From Bacteroidota bacterium (GTDB lineage Bacteria; Bacteroidota; Bacteroidia; Bacteroidales; Lentimicrobiaceae): 64,000 nt of DNA. The DNA is taken from NCBI GenBank assembly GCA_009773515.1, contig WSXX01000002.1, positions 62,001-126,000 of the forward strand. Direction: 5' to 3'. Below the pieces are notes generated by a model, which saw only the letters and a program-made list of their open reading frames with translations, was not told the origin of the DNA and did not search any database. Positions within the stretch are counted from its first letter, which is position 1. Every line of letters begins with the position of its first letter. Positions 43,453-50,110 of this stretch are shown here, one piece after another. A program made the position numbers and the translations under genes.

Positions 43453-43701
43453 TGCAATTAATTGCCTGTTTATTAATGTTTTTAGCTTCAGAATTGCAAT
43501 TTCACTGAAAGTTAATTTACAAAAGCCGTAAAAGTAAGCCTGAATATTCCATTAAATCTGAAAAAAGCGAATAGTTTTCCCCGTAAGTAGTAAATAAATT
43601 TTTGCGGTGATTTTAAAATGAAAAAATGTCGCTGCAAAACTCATGAAAAGTGTTTATCGGCATTCGCTAATAAAGTAACCTCCCGATATTTCAGGATAAC
43701 T

Positions 43702-43709
43702 TACCTTTG
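43702..43709 (+). promoter_or_regulatory. Promoter -7 element for the U32 peptidase gene
   Basis: TACCTTTG matches TAnnTTTG, 17 bases before ATG 43727. No clear -33 element. Confidence 0.5.
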
Positions 43710-43726
43710 CAAAAACTAAAAAAGTA

Positions 43727-44995
43727 ATGCAGGAAATTGAGATAATGTCACCAGCTGGTTCGTTTGATTCGCTGATGGCAGCCATACAGGGCGGGGCGGG
43801 TTCGGTTTACTTTGGAGCCGGGCAACTGAATATGCGTGCACGTTCTTCGAGTAATTTCTCGACCGATGATATCCGTCAGATCACAAACATTTGCCGCGAA
43901 CACGGTGTAAAATCATACCTCACACTCAACACCATAATTTACGACGAGGAACTTCCGTTGATGCGTCAGATGGTTGATCTGGCAAAAGAAAGCAACGTAA
44001 GTGCAATTATTGCATCTGATCTTTCGGTACTTGAATATGCCAAAGCAAAAGGGGTTGAGATACACATTTCAACACAATGCAATATCACCAATATAGAAGC
44101 TGTAAGGTTTTATTCCAGGTATGCTGACGTGATGGTGCTTGCCCGCGAACTGAATATAAATCAAATGGCTGACATCACTAAGGCCATTCGGCAGCAAAAC
44201 ATCACCGGCCCATCAGGTCAACTGGTTCAGATAGAGGTATTTGTACATGGGGCATTGTGCATGGCCGTTTCCGGGAAGTGCTATATCAGCCTCGATAATT
44301 TCAACTCATCGGCCAACCGCGGCGCATGTCTGCAACCTTGCCGAAGGGCCTATAACGTGAAAGATGCTGACAGTCAGATAGAACTTGAAGTGGATAATAA
44401 ATACATTATGTCGCCGAAAGATCTGATGACACTTCCGGTTCTTGACCGCATACTTGATGCAGGAGTTACCGTGCTGAAAATTGAAGGTCGCGGCCGTTCA
44501 GCAGAATATGTAAAAACTGTAACCCGGACATACCATGAAGCTGTAGAAGCCTGGAAAAACAGGCAATATACCCGCGAAAATGTTGAAACCTGGACCAATG
44601 AAGTAAATAAGGTTTATAACCGTGGTTTCTGGGGTGGATATTACCTGGGCGAAAAAACCGGTGAATGGTCTGAACGTTACGGATCACAAGCTACACAGAA
44701 AAAAGTGTACGTTGGAAAAGTAGTCAACTTTTTCAGCAATCTGAATGTAGCTGAAATCAAGGTAGAAACACATTCAATCGGCTTGGGTGACAAAATTCTG
44801 ATTATTGGTCCAACTACAGGAGCTTATGAAGAGGACATAAAAGAGCTGAGGGTTGAATTAAACACTGTTGAAAAGGCCGTAAAAGGTGAACATTGCTCAT
44901 TAGCTGTCAGCGAAACCCTTCGCCGCGGCGATAAAGTTTATCTGGTGGTAGATGCAGGTCATGCTTTGTTTCAGGTGCAGAGTGAGAAGAATTAA
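43727..44995 (+). CDS. U32 family peptidase / TrhP-like tRNA hydroxylation protein
   Basis: This 422-residue protein is of the U32 collagenase-like family. Hallmarks: MSPAGSFDSLMAAIQGGAGSVYFG near the start, EVFVHGALCMAVSGKCYIS and RGACLQPCRRAYNV in the middle, and KIEGRGRSAEYV. The cysteines in these blocks could ligate an iron-sulfur cluster, as proposed for TrhP (YegQ), which with TrhO forms 5-hydroxyuridine on tRNA. Length fits TrhP better than the 700-residue collagenase forms. The protein has no signal peptide, so it is cytosolic. A 75-base repeat copy begins six bases after its stop. Confidence 0.9.
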   Translation: MQEIEIMSPAGSFDSLMAAIQGGAGSVYFGAGQLNMRARSSSNFSTDDIRQITNICREHGVKSYLTLNTIIYDEELPLMRQMVDLAKESNVSAIIASDLSVLEYAKAKGVEIHISTQCNITNIEAVRFYSRYADVMVLARELNINQMADITKAIRQQNITGPSGQLVQIEVFVHGALCMAVSGKCYISLDNFNSSANRGACLQPCRRAYNVKDADSQIELEVDNKYIMSPKDLMTLPVLDRILDAGVTVLKIEGRGRSAEYVKTVTRTYHEAVEAWKNRQYTRENVETWTNEVNKVYNRGFWGGYYLGEKTGEWSERYGSQATQKKVYVGKVVNFFSNLNVAEIKVETHSIGLGDKILIIGPTTGAYEEDIKELRVELNTVEKAVKGEHCSLAVSETLRRGDKVYLVVDAGHALFQVQSEKN

Positions 44996-45001
44996 TTTTT
45001 T

Positions 45002-45075
45002 TGAAAGTCAGGGCCTGACTTGATATTACTTGCTCTGCAAAATGCTTGTTTTCAATTAGTCAGTCCCTGACGTGC
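45002..45075 (+). repeat. 75-80 nt inverted-end repeat, copy B
   Basis: The left end AAGTCAGGGCCTGACTT is a near-perfect 17-base palindrome, and the right end is TTAGTCAGTCCCTGACG. The core GCAAAATGCTTGTTTTCAAT is shared with copies A, C and D. It starts six bases after the U32 stop and ends 40 bases before the PHP start, so it may contribute to termination or to control of the downstream gene. Confidence 0.85.
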
Positions 45076-45115
45076 ATGCGCTTAAAAATTATTAATCATT
45101 GAATAAGAACAACCT

Positions 45116-45961
45116 ATGTACAAACTCAGCAACTTTCATACCCACTCAAATTTCTCCGATGGCTCTGCAGCACCAGTAGAATATGTGGAGGAAGCAATCA
45201 GGCAGGGATTTTCATCTCTTGGCTTTTCGGAGCATTCCGTGTTGCCTTTTGAGAACACCTTCGCATTGAAGCCGGGCAGCGAAATTTCCTATATTGCTGA
45301 AATTAAGCGCCTTCGCAGTGAATACAACGACCAGATAAAACTCTATGTTGCCATGGAAGCCGACTATGTTCCCGGCATCAGCAGTGGATTTGAAGGATTA
45401 AAACAAACATTCGGACTCGATTATATCATCGGGAGCGTGCATCTTGTTAAAACCACTCACCCTGAAAAACTCTGGTTTATTGATGGGCCCAAACGCGAAA
45501 CTTATGACAATGGCCTGAACGAATTTTTTAACGGAGATATCCGGCAAGGAGTTACAGCATACTGGCATCAGATTAATCAGATGCTTGAAAATGAAATGTT
45601 TGATATTATCGGTCATCTCGACAAAATCAAAATGCACAATCAGGACAGGTGGTTCAGCGAAGAAGATAAGTGGTACACCAATCTGGTAAACGAAACCATT
45701 GACCTGATTGCCGAAAAAAGTGTAATTGTGGAAGTTAACACCCGCGGCATTTACAAAGGCCGCAGCCAAAGCCTTTTCCCCGGAGAGTATATACTTCGCA
45801 AACTCAGCGAAAAGAAAATACCCGTCACCCTAAGCAGCGATGCACACCAGCCACATGAACTCAGCCTTTGGTTTGCGGAAGCCCTTGAAGTGATGCAAAG
45901 TTGTGGCATAAGTGCATTGTGCATCTTTGATAATGGAGCATGGAAGGAAACTGGATTGTAA
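45116..45961 (+). CDS. PHP-domain phosphatase, HisJ-like histidinol-phosphatase
   Basis: This 281-residue metal-dependent phosphatase opens with the PHP metal-binding motif FHTHSNFSDG. Further ligands lie in GFSEHSVLPF, the Glu of AMEADYVPG, IIGSVHLV, IIGHLDKIK and VTLSSDAHQP. The pattern fits the HisJ/HisK histidinol-phosphatase group, which completes the last phosphatase step of histidine synthesis. No other his genes are near, so another phosphoester substrate is possible. Repeat copy B separates it from the U32 gene. Confidence 0.88.
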   Translation: MYKLSNFHTHSNFSDGSAAPVEYVEEAIRQGFSSLGFSEHSVLPFENTFALKPGSEISYIAEIKRLRSEYNDQIKLYVAMEADYVPGISSGFEGLKQTFGLDYIIGSVHLVKTTHPEKLWFIDGPKRETYDNGLNEFFNGDIRQGVTAYWHQINQMLENEMFDIIGHLDKIKMHNQDRWFSEEDKWYTNLVNETIDLIAEKSVIVEVNTRGIYKGRSQSLFPGEYILRKLSEKKIPVTLSSDAHQPHELSLWFAEALEVMQSCGISALCIFDNGAWKETGL

Positions 45962-46006
45962 ATTTTTATAGCCAGTCAGTTAAGTAAACTTCCTGAAATA
46001 TCATGA

Positions 46007-46441
46007 TTAAAGGTTTTGTGAACGATAAGCCATAACCTTATGCCAGATTCCCGCTTCTTCAAATCGCTCTCCCTGGGCCACAAAACCCAGCTTTTCATAA
46101 AATCCAAGTACTCTTTCCTGCGAATGAAGGTAAACTGATTTCCCAAAAGGTAAAACATCGTCAAGCAATCGTTTAACCAAAGCTTCACCAAATCCTTTGC
46201 CTCTATATTCCGGCAACACGGCAAACCTTTCAAGTTTTACTCCGTTATTGGTTTCCCGCCACCGGCAGGTTGCTGCACCAACGCCGTCTTCAAGCAATAA
46301 ATAATGATGGCTTGTTTCCTCAAACTCATCGTATTCGATGTCGGCAGGCACATTTTGCTCTACTACAAATACCGTGAAACGGATGTCCCGGGTTATTTGA
46401 AGGTAGGCTGTTTCGGTGGGTTTTATTCTGATGATTTGCAT
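46007..46441 (-). CDS. GNAT family N-acetyltransferase
   Basis: This 144-residue protein has the GNAT fold pattern. The acetyl-CoA-binding motif A is LERFAVLPEYRGKGFGEALV (R-G-K-G-F-G) and the C-terminal part reads VYLHSQERVLGFYEKLGFVAQG. The N-terminal FTVFVVEQNVPADIEYDEFE resembles the ElaA/YjcF-type subgroup. The acetylated substrate is unknown. It is convergent with the PHP gene and divergent from the P-loop kinase gene, with repeat copy C between. Confidence 0.88.
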   Translation of the reverse strand: MQIIRIKPTETAYLQITRDIRFTVFVVEQNVPADIEYDEFEETSHHYLLLEDGVGAATCRWRETNNGVKLERFAVLPEYRGKGFGEALVKRLLDDVLPFGKSVYLHSQERVLGFYEKLGFVAQGERFEEAGIWHKVMAYRSQNL

Positions 46442-46501
46442 TTAACCAGATTGTAAGACATGAAAAATCAATACTTCAAAGGTAGAGAAATTCATCGTGT
46501 C

Positions 46502-46580
46502 TCGTTGGAAGTCAGGGCCTGACTTGATTTTGCCTTTTTTTTTGCAAAAGGCTCGTTTCAATTAGTCAAACCCTGACTTA
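46502..46580 (+). repeat. 75-80 nt inverted-end repeat, copy C
   Basis: The opening TCGTTGGAAGTCAGGG matches copy A, the left palindrome AAGTCAGGGCCTGACTTGAT is identical to copy B, and the right end TTAGTCAAACCCTGACTT matches copy D. Pairing of the two ends gives 13 of 15 base pairs. It sits in the divergent gap between the GNAT and P-loop kinase genes, 31 bases before the -7 box of the latter. Confidence 0.85.
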
Positions 46581-46611
46581 AATATACAATTTACTATCCT
46601 TTCAAAAAGAT

Positions 46612-46619
46612 TACTTTTG
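46612..46619 (+). promoter_or_regulatory. Promoter -7 element for the P-loop kinase gene
   Basis: TACTTTTG matches TAnnTTTG, 14 bases before ATG 46634. A TTTA at about 46590 could be a weak -33 element. Confidence 0.5.
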
Positions 46620-46633
46620 CCAAAAAAAATCAA

Positions 46634-47191
46634 ATGATCATCATCGGCATTACCGGAACGCTTGGCGCAGGAAAAGGAACCATTGTGGAATTTCTTGTGA
46701 ATGAAAAGGGCTTTACCCATTTTTCGGTCCGGGGTTTTATCACCCGTGAAATAGTAAAGAGAGGGCTAGCCGTCAATCGAGATAGCATGGTTCTGGTTGC
46801 AAATGATTTACGTGCTACCCACAGCCCGTCATACATCACAGATTGCCTTTATTCCGAAGCACTGATTTCAGGAAGTAACTGCGTGATTGAAAGTATCCGC
46901 ACTCCGGGTGAAGTGGAATCGCTTAAAGGAAAAGGAAACTTCTATCTTTTTGCTGTGGATGCAGATGCAAAAGCCCGTTACCAGAGAATAAAGGAACGGC
47001 AATCAGAAACCGATCAGATAGATTTTGAGACCTTTATAGCCAACGAAAACCGCGAAATGACTTCCGCTGACCCAAACCACCAAAACCTGAGGAAATGTAT
47101 TGAAATGGCCGATTTTGTATTCGACAACAATGGGTCAATCTGCGATCTTGAGCGCAATGTGGAAGCTGTTTTGCAAAGCATTGGAGCATAA
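46634..47191 (+). CDS. Small P-loop NTPase, nucleotide/dephospho-CoA kinase-like
   Basis: This 185-residue protein opens MIIIGITGTLGAGKGT, a Walker A of the kinase type. FSVRGFITREIVKRG, a lid-like YQRIKERQSETDQIDFETFIANENRE segment and a closing ADFVFDNNGS (a kinase-like strand) follow. This looks like the dephospho-CoA kinase/adenylate-kinase-like P-loop group, but specificity cannot be read. It is followed after 21 bases by a membrane protein gene on the same strand. Confidence 0.8.
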   Translation: MIIIGITGTLGAGKGTIVEFLVNEKGFTHFSVRGFITREIVKRGLAVNRDSMVLVANDLRATHSPSYITDCLYSEALISGSNCVIESIRTPGEVESLKGKGNFYLFAVDADAKARYQRIKERQSETDQIDFETFIANENREMTSADPNHQNLRKCIEMADFVFDNNGSICDLERNVEAVLQSIGA

Positions 47192-47212
47192 ATAACTCAA
47201 TACCATTTTCTT

Positions 47213-47800
47213 GTGAAACTAATAATTATTGGTGCAGTTACATTGCTGAATGTAGTTCTGGCGATTTATTATTTCCGGCTGATTTCTTTAAAGAAAATCA
47301 GGCCGGCACTGGCCATGTGGGTATTTTTCTTTCTGGCAGTTGCGTTGAGTTTGTTCACATATCTGAAAGAAGGCGACTACAGCATCTGGGACAATATTCT
47401 CAATACCGCCGACCTGTTTTTTGTGGGATCAGTTACCTTAACCATATTGTTTTTCGGTGACCGCAGCAGCAGATTTAATCGCTTTGATATCGGCTGCCTT
47501 GCTGTGGTGATAGGAATTGTGATTTTCTGGATGTTTACGCACAATCACTTTATCACCAATTTACTGGTGCAGGGGATACTGGTGGTGGCCTACTTTCCGG
47601 TAATCAACAGAATGTTAAGATCAGGCGAAAACCATGAAAGCTACCTTATATGGGGCGGCATGCTGCTTGCCGCCGGAATGGCACTGCCGGTTTCAAGTGG
47701 CGATCTGGCTTTGGTTTATACGCTAAGAGCAATTATAAGTATTTTGCTGCTGATGGGATTGATGTTTTATATGGATTGGAAGAAGGGGAGAGCGAAGTGA
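47213..47800 (+). CDS. Six-helix membrane protein of unknown function
   Basis: The protein is 195 residues, starting at GTG 47213, with about six transmembrane segments (for example LAMWVFFFLAVALSLFTYL and FDIGCLAVVIGIVIFWMF). There is no recognisable family motif. Short loops and few charged residues suggest a compact membrane bundle. It probably shares a transcript with the P-loop kinase, whose stop is 21 bases upstream. Function unknown. Confidence 0.75.
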   Translation: MKLIIIGAVTLLNVVLAIYYFRLISLKKIRPALAMWVFFFLAVALSLFTYLKEGDYSIWDNILNTADLFFVGSVTLTILFFGDRSSRFNRFDIGCLAVVIGIVIFWMFTHNHFITNLLVQGILVVAYFPVINRMLRSGENHESYLIWGGMLLAAGMALPVSSGDLALVYTLRAIISILLLMGLMFYMDWKKGRAK

Positions 47801-48001
47801 TAAAAACAAAAAAATAACTGGCACTTAAACCATGTTACAAAATGGGGTTAAAATGGATTTTTCTCCCACCCCTCCATTCTCCTCAAGGAGAAGGATAGTA
47901 ACACAACGAACAGCAACACAAATAAACAAAACAATAATAGCATTAAAGAAAAAAAGAAAAAGAGATTTCACAAATTTTGCTTATAATTAACGATAAAAGC
48001 A

Positions 48002-48463
48002 ATGGAACAGAAACGTTTAATATCAATAAAGCCCAACCACATTTTTGGTTTTATACAACAATCTGCCATTATCCTTGGGCTGCTTACAGTTGTCTTTCTG
48101 ACAAGCAAAATTAGTTTTACGGGTTATTTTGTTAGCATTATCTTAATAGCCTCATTTGTTGGGTTTAATGCATTTTTTCGCACTAATGTAAAAGAAGTTG
48201 TAATAAATAAAGAGGCGAAAACAATAATTACTCGCAGGAGTCGACTTCTGTTTTGGAAAGATGATAGAATTTTTAATGGGTGCGAATTAAGCTTTTCTTT
48301 CAAGAAAGAAACAAGAGCAAGAGGGATTAGGCTAAGGGTGTTTAGATTACAGCACAAAGGAAATGTTGTATTGGTAATAAACCCGGCTTACTCCCTTTGG
48401 AGTGATAACCTACTAGAAATCTTAATTGGTTCACTTAAAGACATTGGAGTTAAAGAGCTTTGA
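48002..48463 (+). CDS. Small membrane protein with C-terminal PH-like domain
   Basis: This 153-residue protein has two adjacent N-terminal transmembrane helices (about 15-55) and a soluble C-terminal domain with alternating strands and a final helix (EVVINKEAKTIITRRS to LLEILIGSLKDIGV), resembling bacterial PH-like membrane proteins. The stretch is lysine- and isoleucine-rich and more AT-rich than flanking genes. It begins the accessory patch that continues to 49979. Function unknown. Confidence 0.7.
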   Translation: MEQKRLISIKPNHIFGFIQQSAIILGLLTVVFLTSKISFTGYFVSIILIASFVGFNAFFRTNVKEVVINKEAKTIITRRSRLLFWKDDRIFNGCELSFSFKKETRARGIRLRVFRLQHKGNVVLVINPAYSLWSDNLLEILIGSLKDIGVKEL

Positions 48464-48495
48464 ATAAATTCCTAAGCCCCACCCTTCTCCTCTGG

Positions 48496-48518
48496 TGCCT
48501 GAGCATTTGTCGAAGGCA
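48496..48518 (+). repeat. Short CTGAGC..GTCGAAG palindrome
   Basis: The 23-base imperfect palindrome TGCCTGAGCATTTGTCGAAGGCA-type unit (outer arms TGCC/GGCA) shares CTGAGC and GTCGAAG with the element at 16134. Such palindromes are scattered through many Bacteroidota genomes. Here it interrupts a CTCCTCT..AGAG-type inverted stretch. Confidence 0.6.
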
Positions 48519-48627
48519 AAGAGTAGGGAGTTAAATCCTGCAATTTTTGTAGATTTGTTTTCAAATTCAGGATTGTGAAAAACTCAACCAAAATATACAA
48601 GATACAATTGTTCAATAAAAATCTTGC

Positions 48628-49209
48628 ATGAAACAACTCCCAAAGTTCAGTATTCTGGCAATTCTAGCAGTTATTATAAGTTCATGCTGTCTAATTAAAA
48701 CGGAATTCTCAGAAGCAGAACTAAAATGGATAGATCCATACGAAGAAGGAGATACTTTGATATTTCGTTCAACAACAGGCGAGATGGATACTTCCTGGAT
48801 AGTTCAAAAGATAATTTATTACCCTGAATGTAATCCTATAGCCCATGATGCAAAATATAAGCATCAAACTGCAAGAATTTATTATCAAAACAGTAAACTA
48901 AATTACAGTTCGGGTGGAAAGGAACTTATTAGTGTTGTAAAATATGAGGACTACCCTCGTATTCATATTTTTTATTTAAACAAAGGGTTCAGCCTTGATA
49001 GCCCAGAGATGATGGAACTGCGCAGAAGTTATCAGGATGTAAAACGGATTGAAAGTGAAAGCATTTATATTTTTACGAATTATCACCCTAAAACAGAACC
49101 AGAAGATGTCGAATTCCTCTATTGGCACGATGAATATGGACTTATTAAGTACATTTTGCATAATGGGGAAGAATGGAGGCGAATTAATTTGGATGTTGAA
49201 ATAGAATGA
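48628..49209 (+). CDS. Orphan lipoprotein in RHS-associated patch
   Basis: This 193-residue protein has a lipoprotein signal (lipobox ISSC, Cys21 followed by a second Cys). The mature domain is rich in aromatic and charged residues: LKWIDPYEEGDTLIFRSTTGEMDT, then RIHIFYLNKGFSLDSPEM and EFLYWHDEYGLIKYILHNGEEWRR. Proteins of this type, lipoproteins with a DTLIF..T strand and a closing YGLIKY strand, occur as small orphans in Bacteroidota, sometimes next to RHS genes. An immunity or accessory role is a guess. It is followed 15 bases later by an RHS tail remnant. Confidence 0.72.
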   Translation: MKQLPKFSILAILAVIISSCCLIKTEFSEAELKWIDPYEEGDTLIFRSTTGEMDTSWIVQKIIYYPECNPIAHDAKYKHQTARIYYQNSKLNYSSGGKELISVVKYEDYPRIHIFYLNKGFSLDSPEMMELRRSYQDVKRIESESIYIFTNYHPKTEPEDVEFLYWHDEYGLIKYILHNGEEWRRINLDVEIE

Positions 49210-49224
49210 TTTTTAGTTCTGTAA

Positions 49225-49440
49225 TTTCCTGTTATTATCTCTAACTTTGTATTCATCAACAACGCTCCCGCATGGATTAATTTTGATGAAGGACGGGTTA
49301 TTATGGATGGAACCAATGTTTATTTCACCGAAACGCACCTACGAGATCACCAAGGCAACACCTGTGTGGTGTTTGGGTATATAAATAATGCGATGCTGCT
49401 TACTCAGGTAAGCAGTTACTGCCAGTTTAACAATAATTAA
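49225..49440 (+). pseudogene. Remnant of the C-terminal core region of an RHS-repeat protein
   Basis: An open frame without start codon (preceded by an in-frame TAA at 49222) translates to about 71 residues including WINFDEGRVIMDG, YFTETHLRDHQGNTCVVFGY and LLTQVSSYCQFNNN. Bacteroidota RHS core tails read YF..THLKDHLGNTRVVF followed by VSSYYPFGM; the present DHQGNTC and YCQF look like decayed versions. All the upstream repeats are missing. The next gene starts two bases after its stop, the position where an RHS toxin tip or immunity gene would sit. Confidence 0.75.
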
Positions 49441-49442
49441 CC

Positions 49443-49979
49443 ATGTTTAATTTTACCACAAATATTGTAATTTTTATATTACTGCTGTTCTACTCTGTTC
49501 GAATAGAGTGTCAAAATATTTGTATTGGTAAATACTCAACTTACTACGGAGAGATTATCTTTATTTATGAGGACTCCACTTTTAAATACATAAATGGATA
49601 CCCAAGACATCAATGGGCAAAAGGCATATGGAGAACTTGTCATGATACACTGTATTTAACATATACCCCTGTATATGACACTTTGAGAGTATACACTAGA
49701 GAGAATTTCCTTATTAAAGCATCATTAACACTTTCTTATGACGAATATCCCACTCAGATTAATCACATTCTTATAAATCGAAATTTGTTGCCAGAAAAAG
49801 ATTTTTCCTTAATTTTAAATATTTGCAAGCAGGATGGATCAATTATTCCTGAGAAATTATTATTTCGAAGAAAAAAGTTATATGAATTTGATGAGTTCGG
49901 GAAACCAATAATTACAAAGTACAGAAGTATTTCTACTAATAGAAAATTTAAGTCTGGATATTCATATGTTGGCAATTAA
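49443..49979 (+). CDS. Orphan secreted protein next to the RHS remnant
   Basis: This 178-residue protein has an N-terminal signal peptide (about 1-23, ending RIECQ) and a beta-rich mature domain (ICIGKYSTYYGEIIFIYEDSTFKYING, then GIWRTCHDTLYLTYTPVYDTLRVY). The pattern GxYS...F..D.TF.Y and G.W....DTLYLT is seen in small orphan proteins of Bacteroidota. It is strongly AT-rich. It begins two bases after the RHS remnant, so it may be a former immunity or cargo gene. No known family can be named. Confidence 0.7.
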   Translation: MFNFTTNIVIFILLLFYSVRIECQNICIGKYSTYYGEIIFIYEDSTFKYINGYPRHQWAKGIWRTCHDTLYLTYTPVYDTLRVYTRENFLIKASLTLSYDEYPTQINHILINRNLLPEKDFSLILNICKQDGSIIPEKLLFRRKKLYEFDEFGKPIITKYRSISTNRKFKSGYSYVGN

Positions 49980-50037
49980 ACTGGTATTTATGTATACTCC
50001 TCAAATTTAATGCAATCCCCCCATCCTAAACCTGCAC

Positions 50038-50087
50038 AAAAAAACCGGATGCCTATGCCTGTTTCAAAAACAGCATAAACATCCGGC
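50038..50087 (-). terminator. Terminator of the M16 protease gene
   Basis: CCGGATG/CATCCGG outer arms and an inner TATGC/GCATA stem with a TGTTTC/ACA top (about 50045-50086). Read on the minus strand it ends in seven T. It lies 24 bases after the protease stop. Confidence 0.85.
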
Positions 50088-50110
50088 AGATTATAACTTA
50101 ATGCCTGAAA

